Shown here one piece after another: positions 1-4,870 of a DNA stretch of 5,486 nucleotides. Position numbers and translations under genes: made by a program. Location of the stretch: positions 1-5,486 of the forward strand of contig JAILQA010000224.1 of assembly GCA_024699205.1 (NCBI GenBank). The letters run 5' to 3'. Origin of the DNA: Treponema sp. (lineage in GTDB: Bacteria; Spirochaetota; Spirochaetia; Treponematales; Treponemataceae). Under the pieces are notes generated by a model, which was not told where the DNA came from, ran no database searches, and was given only the letters and a program-made list of their open reading frames with translations. Numbering within the stretch: the first letter of the stretch is position 1; the number at the start of each line of letters is the position of its first letter.

Positions 1-330
1 ATAAAAACAGAAGAAGCTGTTAATTCACAAAATAAACGCAGAAGATTCAGAAAAGATTGGATTAAATCAAACAAACGTCTCGATGAAATTATAAGCACCA
101 GAACTTTCCAGAAAAAATCAGATTACTTAAATTTACTTCCAAAAGAATTACCTGAGATTTTCTGCGCAAAAGATTTAGAAAAATGTCTTAGAAATAAAAA
201 TTATCCGCAAAATGCATATAAAAATGCTCATTTAATTTTATGGGTTTTATCCAGAATGGAATTGATTAAATTATCTGAGAAGCCAGAAAATGCTCCAAAA
301 TCAAGAGCAAAATATTACAGAATCAAATAA
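1..330 (+). CDS. C-terminal part of an unrecognised basic protein, possible winged-helix end (5' partial)
   Basis: Frame 1 is open from the window edge to a TAA at 328-330 and gives 109 residues; the start lies upstream of the window. I do not recognise the family. The first 30 visible residues are strongly basic (NKRRRFRKDW at 11-20, then KSNKRLDE). After residue 45 comes a pattern resembling a winged-helix domain: LLPKELPEIF, a helix around AKDLEKCL (56-63), a second helix around NAYKNAHLILWVLSRM (71-86), and a beta-wing-like end with LIKLSEKP and KSRAKYYRIK. This suggests a nucleic-acid-binding end, but that is inference from pattern only. Codon use (AGA, AAA, TTA rich) looks like ordinary host sequence. 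It converges on the flaA operon and ends 46 bp before that operon's terminator. That it is coding is fairly sure, because the frame stays open throughout and the residue composition is protein-like. Its function is unknown. Confidence 0.7.
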   Translation: MKTEEAVNSQNKRRRFRKDWIKSNKRLDEIISTRTFQKKSDYLNLLPKELPEIFCAKDLEKCLRNKNYPQNAYKNAHLILWVLSRMELIKLSEKPENAPKSRAKYYRIK

Positions 331-375
331 TCACAGAATAAAGCTTATATTTTTATGAATTAAATCAACTTGAAC

Positions 376-408
376 AAAAAAAAGACAGATCCTAAGACCT
401 GCCTTTTT
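376..408 (-). terminator. Intrinsic terminator of the flaA operon
   Basis: Read on the minus strand, an A-rich lead is followed by AGGCAGGTC, a TTAG loop and GATCTGTCT, then a run of T. The nine-pair stem contains two G-U wobbles and is extended by A-T pairs. Read on the plus strand, those two wobbles become A-C mismatches, so the hairpin is built mainly for the leftward transcript. It may act weakly on the rightward gene that ends at 330. It lies about 25 bp beyond the stop of the second flaA gene. Confidence 0.88.
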
Positions 409-432
409 AGTTTGCATTATTTAACCAGTAGA

Positions 433-1146
433 TTACCAGTTATCAAGCATATCATCTTCATCGCGGTTTTCCATATCATAAAGATCGGTTACTACACGAA
501 GATCATCGAGATAAAGGTAATATGAACCTCTAGCCTGCATTGGGTTACAATCTACTCTGAATCCAAGAATCTTAAATCCAGGTTTGTCACCATAGTATGC
601 ACTGCTCTGTACAATACCATGTTCACCATCTGTACTAGGAGGAACTACACAAGTAAGTTTTTTCCATCCGCTGAACCCAAGATTACCCATATAAAGCTCA
701 TAATTGCGGCCAAAATAATCCTGAACAAGAACATACATTTCGTGACTCTGATTTCGTCCACAAACCCACATAGAAACAGTTTTTACTGTTCCTTCTACTG
801 GTAAAGGACGTCCAGCCATGATTGTAAATGAATCCAAACCACGTCGGAAGAAATCTACACGAACACCAAGAACCTGTGTATCTTCATCTTCTTTACCTTC
901 ATCTTCAGGTAAAGGTTCTTTCATAGCAGGATTTCCATCAAAAAGTCTTGCAGCAATTACACCGTCATCAGAAGAAATATGAACAAACCATGAACCTTCT
1001 CTTTCAAACTTATCAACAGAAATTTCACGCAAAGACATCATTGCAGAATCTGCACCAACTGTTTCTGGATTAGCACTTGCAACACTCTGCGCAAAAATCA
1101 ATCCAGCAAATGAAAATGCCAATACAATTGCTAATAATTTTTTCAT
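433..1146 (-). CDS. flaA: FlaA-type flagellar filament outer-layer protein (second gene of the pair)
   Basis: This 237-residue protein is secreted and belongs to the spirochaete FlaA family, which coats the FlaB core of periplasmic flagella. A Sec signal peptide covers about residues 1-25 (MKKLLAIVLA, hydrophobic core, probable cut after ASA). The family-like core aligns by eye with its upstream neighbour: VLGVRVDFFRRG (92-103), TVSMWVCG (123-130), LVQDYFGR (140-147), GNLGFSGWKKL (154-164), ILGFRVDCN (193-201) and YLYLDDLRV (210-218). Two features are distinctive: an acidic insert around 77-90 and an acidic tail from about 222 to the end. Three cysteines (129, 166, 200) remain after signal removal. 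Its ATG overlaps the upstream stop in an ATGA, and the Shine-Dalgarno AGGAG (1154-1158, 7 nt away) lies inside the upstream gene, so translation is probably coupled. The family call is firm. Which numbered FlaA paralogue it is cannot be decided here. Confidence 0.88.
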   Translation of the reverse strand: MKKLLAIVLAFSFAGLIFAQSVASANPETVGADSAMMSLREISVDKFEREGSWFVHISSDDGVIAARLFDGNPAMKEPLPEDEGKEDEDTQVLGVRVDFFRRGLDSFTIMAGRPLPVEGTVKTVSMWVCGRNQSHEMYVLVQDYFGRNYELYMGNLGFSGWKKLTCVVPPSTDGEHGIVQSSAYYGDKPGFKILGFRVDCNPMQARGSYYLYLDDLRVVTDLYDMENRDEDDMLDNW

Positions 1147-1973
1147 TTTGCATCTCCTACATCTACAACATCATCATCACTGTTCAAACGGCGACTGTTG
1201 CTGCTCTTGCTCTTACTGCTGCTGTTACTGTTACCGTTTGATGAATCAGAATCACCGAAATCAACTTCATTCAACTCATAACCATCATAGATATAAGAAA
1301 GTGAATTAGATGTATATTTTAACTGATCAAAGAAAATTACATAATTATCAACATATTCTTCTGCATCTGAACGAACTCTGAATCCAACAAGAGTAAGATT
1401 CTCTGGACCTGAACGCAGGTGAGAATGCTGCTGAATATAACCAGGTACATTGATAATCAAGTTTTTCCAACCCTTAAATGCAAGGTTTCCAGCCTGAAGA
1501 ACATGAATACGTCCTAAAGCATCTCTTACCAATACTTCAAGTGTATAATTATAATTTGCTCCCCATACCCAGAAATCGATAGTGCTTACATCACCAATAA
1601 AAGGAATCTCATAAGCCGTTCCGTCTTTTGTAGGATAAACTTCGAACCAGTTATCACCCTTTCTATTAAATGCAGTTTTTACACCGAAAACCTGATGATT
1701 CTCGCCACTACCCTTTAATAACATTCTAAGGGAATTAGGTATTCCTTCATAGTATCCAGTAAGAGGATAACCTTCGGCAACAAAACGACTGGAATTAACT
1801 GCCCAATCCCAACTTAAGGTATTACCGTTATACAGATAATTCTGACCATTTGCTTCGTCAAAATTGTCCATAATAAATGTCTCGATACTTCTTGAACTTG
1901 GCTGACTGAATGCAGGCAAACCAATTACAAAAAGGCAAGCAAGACCAACAAAGACTTTAAGTCCCCTACTCAT
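1143..1973 (-). CDS. flaA: FlaA-type flagellar filament outer-layer protein (first gene of the pair) with Ser-rich tail
   Basis: This 276-residue exported protein of the spirochaete FlaA family is expected in the outer layer of the periplasmic flagellar filament. A signal peptide spans about residues 1-23 (basic MSRGLK, hydrophobic core, AFSQ cut region). The FlaA core is visible as VFGVKTAFNRKG (95-106), TIDFWVWG (131-138), LVRDALGRIHVL (148-159), AGNLAFKGWKNL (161-172), LVGFRVRSD (195-203) and VIFFDQLKY (212-220). The mature part has no cysteine, unlike its partner. Residues about 241-262 form a Ser/Asn/Lys/Arg low-complexity stretch, followed by an acidic end (DDDVVDVGD). The start is supported by AAGGAG at 1980-1985, 6 nt upstream of the ATG. 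The gene is led by a perfect-consensus sigma70 promoter and a leader hairpin, and overlaps the next flaA by 4 bp. Literature on treponemes describes flaA transcription as sigma70-type, unlike the sigma28-type flaB genes, which fits. Confidence 0.88.
   Translation of the reverse strand: MSRGLKVFVGLACLFVIGLPAFSQPSSRSIETFIMDNFDEANGQNYLYNGNTLSWDWAVNSSRFVAEGYPLTGYYEGIPNSLRMLLKGSGENHQVFGVKTAFNRKGDNWFEVYPTKDGTAYEIPFIGDVSTIDFWVWGANYNYTLEVLVRDALGRIHVLQAGNLAFKGWKNLIINVPGYIQQHSHLRSGPENLTLVGFRVRSDAEEYVDNYVIFFDQLKYTSNSLSYIYDGYELNEVDFGDSDSSNGNSNSSSKSKSSNSRRLNSDDDVVDVGDAK
1188..1253 (-). repeat. Low-complexity AGC/AAC/AAG-type tract encoding the Ser-rich FlaA tail
   Basis: On the coding strand this 66-bp stretch is dominated by near-repeated triplets (AGC, AGT, AAC, AAG), giving the residues SDSSNGNSNSSSKSKSSNSRR or close to it. 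The units are imperfect, so it is a degenerate trinucleotide tract, not a clean microsatellite. Gains or losses of triplets would keep the reading frame and the downstream overlap with the second flaA gene. Confidence 0.7.
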
Positions 1974-2001
1974 GCAAAACTCCTTGAAACTTTTAACTAT
2001 T

Positions 2002-2037
2002 CCGAAAGCTAAAAGATTTATACTCTTAGATTTTCGG
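2002..2037 (-). promoter_or_regulatory. Stem-loop in the 5' leader of the flaA operon
   Basis: On the minus strand CCGAAA pairs with TTTCGG (6 pairs), then CTAAGAG pairs with CTTTTAG (7 pairs, one G-U), closing a seven-base TATAAAT loop. A 2x1 internal bulge separates the two helices. The structure lies between the predicted start of transcription (about 2062) and the Shine-Dalgarno (1980-1985), leaving about 16 nt free before the latter. It has no T-run after it, so it is not a terminator. A role in message stability or translation is inference. Confidence 0.6.
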
Positions 2038-2068
2038 CATAATACTTCTAATTTATAAGTTAAAAATA

Positions 2069-2097
2069 ATTATATTTTGTATAACTTTGTTTGTCAA
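2069..2097 (-). promoter_or_regulatory. Perfect-consensus sigma70 promoter of the flaA operon
   Basis: Read leftward, the -35 box TTGACA (2092-2097) and the -10 box TATAAT (2069-2074) both match consensus exactly, with a 17-bp spacer (2075-2091). Predicted transcription starts near 2062 and gives a leader of roughly 90 nt before the ATG at 1973. A double exact match at optimal spacing is rare even in AT-rich DNA, and the placement upstream of flaA agrees with the known sigma70 control of this gene class in treponemes. Confidence 0.85.
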
Positions 2098-2120
2098 ATG
2101 TTAAACTTACTTGTTATAAA
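2091..2120 (+). promoter_or_regulatory. Candidate distal fba promoter sharing its -35 with the flaA promoter
   Basis: Read rightward, TTGTCA (2091-2096) is a 5/6 match to the -35 consensus and TATAAA (2115-2120) a 5/6 match to the -10, with an 18-bp spacer. The -35 lies in the nine-base palindrome TTTGTCAAA, so it overlaps the exact -35 of the leftward flaA promoter. Transcription would start near 2127. The second half falls in the first copy of the 18-bp duplication. This is a candidate only, as the surroundings are very AT-rich. Confidence 0.5.
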
Positions 2121-2150
2121 AAAACAGATGAATATAAAAAAACAGATGAA
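2115..2150 (+). repeat. Two abutting exact copies of an 18-bp unit
   Basis: The unit TATAAAAAAACAGATGAA occupies 2115-2132 and again 2133-2150 with no mismatch and no spacer. Each copy begins with a -10-like TATAAA. The duplication lies between the shared -35 region and the fba start. If TTGTTA (2111-2116) acts as a weak -35, the second copy's TATAAA (2133-2138) sits 16 bp away from it and could form an additional rightward promoter. Confidence 0.9.
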
Positions 2151-2179
2151 TTGAATAAATATAAAAATTACAATATGAT
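2151..2179 (+). promoter_or_regulatory. Candidate proximal fba promoter
   Basis: TTGAAT (2151-2156, 4/6 to the -35 consensus) and TATGAT (2174-2179, 5/6 to the -10 consensus) are separated by exactly 17 bp. Transcription from about 2186 would leave a leader of about 32 nt, a normal length, before the fba ATG. The -35 is weak and AT-rich DNA offers chance matches, so this competes with the distal candidate at 2091-2120. Confidence 0.45.
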
Positions 2180-2217
2180 AGAAAACAACAAATCTCTTTT
2201 TATAAGGAAGTTTTAAT

Positions 2218-3225
2218 ATGTTTCACAGTTACAAAGAATTAGGCCTCGTAAACACAAAACACATGTTTGAGATGGCCTTCAAAGGCGGATATGCTATTCC
2301 TGCATATAACTTTAATAATATGGAGCAGTTGCAGTCTATTATTCAGGCTTGCGTTGAAACAAAATCTCCAGTAATTCTCCAGGTTTCAAAAGGTGCTCGT
2401 GCTTATGCTGATAAGTACCTTTTGCGCCACATGGCAGCTGGTGCTGTTGAGTACGCTCATGAATTAGGATGTGATATTCCTATCGTTCTTCACCTTGATC
2501 ACGGTCCAAACTTTGAAGTATGTAAGGACTGTATCGATTCAGGTTTCTCTTCTGTAATGATTGATGGTTCTGCTCTTCCATACGATGAGAACATTGCTCT
2601 TACAAAACAGGTTGTTGAATATGCTCATTCACGAAAAGATTATGTTACAGTAGAAGCAGAACTTGGAGTTCTTGGTGGTGTTGAAGATGACGTAGCAGCA
2701 GAAGAAAGCCACTACACCAAACCAGAAGAAGTAATTGACTTCACAAGCAAAACAGGTTGTGACTCGCTTGCTATTTCTATTGGTACTTCACACGGACGCT
2801 GTAAGTTCAAGCCAGAACAGTGTACACGCAATGCTGACGGAATCTTGATTCCACCTCCACTGGCATTTAACGTTCTTGCAGAAATTGAAAAGAAACTCCC
2901 AGGATTCCCAATTGTACTTCACGGATCTTCTTCTGTACCTGTAAAATACGTTAAAGAAATCGAAAAATACGGCGGAAAGATTCCTGATTCAGTTGGTATT
3001 CCAGAAGAACAGTTAAGAAAAGCTGCAAAATCTGCTGTATGTAAGATTAACGTAGACTCTGACGGACGTCTTGCTATGACAGCTGCAGTTCGCCGCGTAC
3101 TTGCTGAACAGCCAGATGTATTTGACCCACGTCTTTACCTCGGACCAGCTCGCGAAGAACTCAAGAAGATGTACGCTGACAAAAACATCAACGTATTCGG
3201 TTCTAACGGACACGCTTTAGACTAG
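2218..3225 (+). CDS. fba: Class II fructose-1,6-bisphosphate aldolase
   Basis: This 335-residue cytoplasmic enzyme interconverts fructose-1,6-bisphosphate with dihydroxyacetone phosphate and glyceraldehyde-3-phosphate, using zinc. The class II signatures are all present: YAIPAYNFNN (25-34), LHLDHG (91-96) with catalytic Asp94 and zinc ligand His95, VEAELGVLGGVE (145-156), GTSHG with zinc ligand His192, LHGSS with zinc ligand His235, and the phosphate-binding KINVDSD (276-282). The length, and the extra loop after GTSHG containing KFKPEQ and IPPPLAF, fit the longer type B aldolases more than the roughly 285-residue tagatose-type enzymes. The start is fixed by AAGGAAG at 2204-2210, 7 nt upstream of the ATG. 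Two TAG codons in tandem end it (3223-3228). Its codons (CGT, GGT, GTT, CTT, TTC) look like those of a highly expressed gene, less A-rich than its neighbours. It is divergent from flaA and appears monocistronic. Confidence 0.96.
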   Translation: MFHSYKELGLVNTKHMFEMAFKGGYAIPAYNFNNMEQLQSIIQACVETKSPVILQVSKGARAYADKYLLRHMAAGAVEYAHELGCDIPIVLHLDHGPNFEVCKDCIDSGFSSVMIDGSALPYDENIALTKQVVEYAHSRKDYVTVEAELGVLGGVEDDVAAEESHYTKPEEVIDFTSKTGCDSLAISIGTSHGRCKFKPEQCTRNADGILIPPPLAFNVLAEIEKKLPGFPIVLHGSSSVPVKYVKEIEKYGGKIPDSVGIPEEQLRKAAKSAVCKINVDSDGRLAMTAAVRRVLAEQPDVFDPRLYLGPAREELKKMYADKNINVFGSNGHALD

Positions 3226-3239
3226 TAGAATATTTTCAT

Positions 3240-3273
3240 CCGGTAGTCGGCTGATTAAAAGCTGAAATACCGG
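3240..3273 (+). other. Strong stem-loop just after fba, without a T-run
   Basis: CCGGTA (3240-3245) pairs with TACCGG (3268-3273). Inside it TCGGCT (3247-3252) pairs with AGCTGA (3260-3265, one G-U), leaving a seven-base GATTAAA loop and a small internal bulge. It begins 11 bases after the second stop codon. It is followed by TTAAATAAAAAAA, which is not a T-run, so it should not terminate rightward transcription by itself. It could protect the 3' end of the fba message; that is inference. Confidence 0.6.
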
Positions 3274-3279
3274 TTAAAT

Positions 3280-3327
3280 AAAAAAAACTGCTTGCAAGGG
3301 AAAATCCTGAAACAAGCAGTTTTTTTT
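3280..3327. terminator. Bidirectional intrinsic terminator between fba and the manA operon
   Basis: CTGCTTG (3288-3294) pairs with CAAGCAG (3313-3319). The stem is flanked by eight A on the left (3280-3287) and eight T on the right (3320-3327), which extend the stem and supply a T-run in either reading direction. The loop contains a small AGG/CCT mini-stem. It serves fba (ending 3225) and the convergent operon (ending 3342). Confidence 0.93.
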
Positions 3328-3341
3328 ATTTTCCTGTATTT

Positions 3342-4019
3342 TTATTCAGATTCTTGCTCAGATTCCTTATCAGAAAGCTTTTTCTTAGAAAAACTAAAGA
3401 TAAAAATCATAAGCAAATAAACGCCGGTAAGTGCCATATAAAAAACATCAATCAAAACAATCAGAGAAAAACTGTAATTGATTGCGTAAAGTGCATCAGA
3501 AATTGCAGGTACTATAAAAGCTACAATCAAAAGTAAAGCACTTACTGCAATAAATAGATAATTTTTTTCTTTAATTGATTTGTAGAGATAATGCAGCGAA
3601 ATTGCACACAAGCAGATAAAAGAAAGATAAAGCACAGGACGTAGAAATAAATCATAACCTGAATAAACAGCTTCGGATGCACTTATTATAAAATACGGTA
3701 AATATACTGAATAAAAACCTGCCGTAAGAGGAAAAAATGATTTTATTTTATATTCACTCGAATCTTTTACCAAAAAGAAATAAAGAAGATAAAGAATACA
3801 TACCGGAAGCAAACTTAATCTGAGCAGATAATAAATCATGTTTTCAGAAAAAGAAAAGGGTACTATTCTGTGGGAATAAGTAAGAAATACTTTTAAGGCA
3901 CAAAATAAAACCGCGGACATAATTCCACAAAAAAGAGGAATTATATCTTTTTTTTCTTTTGTCCAGATACCATAAACTGTCAGTGAAAGCGGAAAAAGAA
4001 GCAATAAAAAAGTTATCAT
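3342..4019 (-). CDS. Seven-helix integral membrane protein of unknown function
   Basis: This 225-residue protein is almost wholly hydrophobic. By eye it has seven membrane segments at about 2-19, 26-46, 61-83, 95-117, 126-146, 152-172 and 184-210, then a charged cytoplasmic-looking tail (SKKKLSDKESEQESE). Loops are short and basic residues cluster after helix 1 (TKEKKD) and around SIKEKN (148-153). I see no catalytic motif and no nucleotide- or metal-binding pattern, and I do not recognise the family. It is the last gene of the operon. Its start lies 11 bp after the manA stop, with AGGTGA (4027-4032) overlapping that stop and placed about 7 nt before the ATG, so co-translation with manA is likely. 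Operon company suggests a link to cell-surface glycans, but a chance last gene is equally possible. The reading frame is well supported by its position and ribosome site. Confidence 0.75.
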   Translation of the reverse strand: MITFLLLLFPLSLTVYGIWTKEKKDIIPLFCGIMSAVLFCALKVFLTYSHRIVPFSFSENMIYYLLRLSLLPVCILYLLYFFLVKDSSEYKIKSFFPLTAGFYSVYLPYFIISASEAVYSGYDLFLRPVLYLSFICLCAISLHYLYKSIKEKNYLFIAVSALLLIVAFIVPAISDALYAINYSFSLIVLIDVFYMALTGVYLLMIFIFSFSKKKLSDKESEQESE

Positions 4020-4030
4020 AAGCTCTTCAC

Positions 4031-4843
4031 CTATTTAGCCTTTATTTTCATTATAGTTGCAGAACCGCAGATTGTTACTTTTTCTCCGGGTGCTACAGCA
4101 TAAATCATTTCTGGCTGAATTGCTTCTTCTGCACTCTGGTCAGAATGAATTGTCGCACCATTTGAAGAAATCACATAAATCAGCTGTACATCTGCAGGAT
4201 TTGGAGTATCGGATTTACTGCATAAGAAAGACCAGCCGCCTTTTACGTTTATTTTCTGTAACTCAAAATATTTACATTCAAATTGCCCCGGAAATGGCGC
4301 AACAGGAATCATTTCTTCACGCTTGATTACAGCTAGTCCCTTTTCTATATGAACTTCACGTCCACGACCATAATCATAAAGGCGGTAAGTTAAATCACAA
4401 GACTGCTGAACTTCCATAAGTCTAAGTCCGCCACCAATTGCATGAACCGTTCCGGCTGGAATAAAGACAAAATCTCCTGGTTTTACTTCTACATAATCAA
4501 GATACTGCTCAAGAGAATTGTCTTTAATTGCATTGGCAAGCACTTCGTTAGAAAAGCCTTCCTTTATTCCGTAAACCAGTTTTGCTCCAGGTTCTGCATC
4601 AAGAATATACCAGCATTCAGTTTTTCCCCGATTGCCCTGGCCTTCAAGTTTTACTGCCCAGTCATCATCCGGATGAACCTGAATAGAAAGGGCTTCGTTT
4701 GCCTGAATTACTTTAACCAAAAGAGGATAATCACCGCCACAAAAAGCCTTAAAATTATCCTGGCAGCCGTTTGGATGTGTTGAAGCAATCCAAAGTTCAT
4801 AGCCCCATATTTTATCTGATTTTATTGAGTCAAGTTTTAGCAT
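4031..4843 (-). CDS. manA: Mannose-6-phosphate isomerase, class I, short form
   Basis: This 270-residue cytoplasmic zinc enzyme interconverts fructose-6-phosphate and mannose-6-phosphate, the entry to mannose-derived sugar nucleotides or the exit for mannose use. Visible marks are the N-terminal DKIWGYELW (10-18), LSIQVHPDD (52-60) with zinc ligands Gln55 and His57, GKTECWYILD (73-82) with zinc ligand Glu76, PAGTVHAIG (129-137) with zinc ligand His134, and TYRLYDYGR (152-160) carrying the active-site Arg154. The C-terminal beta domain is short and ends in TIMKIKAK, as in the compact Bacillus-type enzymes, not the roughly 390-residue E. coli type. The start is supported by GGAAG at 4851-4855, 7 nt before the ATG. 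It sits 27 bp after a sugar-phosphate nucleotidyltransferase-like gene and 11 bp before a membrane protein gene, which argues for sugar-nucleotide supply. No phosphomannomutase lies in the window. Confidence 0.95.
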   Translation of the reverse strand: MLKLDSIKSDKIWGYELWIASTHPNGCQDNFKAFCGGDYPLLVKVIQANEALSIQVHPDDDWAVKLEGQGNRGKTECWYILDAEPGAKLVYGIKEGFSNEVLANAIKDNSLEQYLDYVEVKPGDFVFIPAGTVHAIGGGLRLMEVQQSCDLTYRLYDYGRGREVHIEKGLAVIKREEMIPVAPFPGQFECKYFELQKINVKGGWSFLCSKSDTPNPADVQLIYVISSNGATIHSDQSAEEAIQPEMIYAVAPGEKVTICGSATIMKIKAK

Positions 4844-4870
4844 ATCAAATCTTCCAATATATTATTTTGA

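Noticed and set aside
619..804. 61-codon plus-strand open frame inside the second flaA gene
   Set aside because: It lies antisense within a well-supported gene, its product has no family-like features and no convincing ribosome site, and is typical of a shadow frame.
433..1973. The two flaA genes as one gene broken by a frameshift
   Set aside because: Each has its own signal peptide, ribosome site and complete FlaA core. The ATGA overlap is a normal coupled-gene junction.
2101..2160. The A-rich repeat as a CRISPR fragment or an insertion-sequence end
   Set aside because: The copies abut without spacers, there are only two, and there are no inverted ends, target duplications or transposase remnants nearby.
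3013..3213. 66-codon minus-strand open frame inside fba
   Set aside because: It is antisense to the conserved aldolase C-terminus, and the open frame is explained by the codon bias of fba.
3354..3536. 60-codon plus-strand open frame inside the membrane protein gene
   Set aside because: Lys/Asn/Ile-rich translation with no pattern, antisense to a gene with a ribosome site and operon placement. Whether the plus frame could be the real one was considered, but the minus frame spans 225 hydrophobic residues.
4057..4783. Two plus-strand open frames (4057-4326 and 4442-4783) inside manA
   Set aside because: The minus-strand frame carries every zinc ligand of mannose-6-phosphate isomerase, and the plus frames are shadows.
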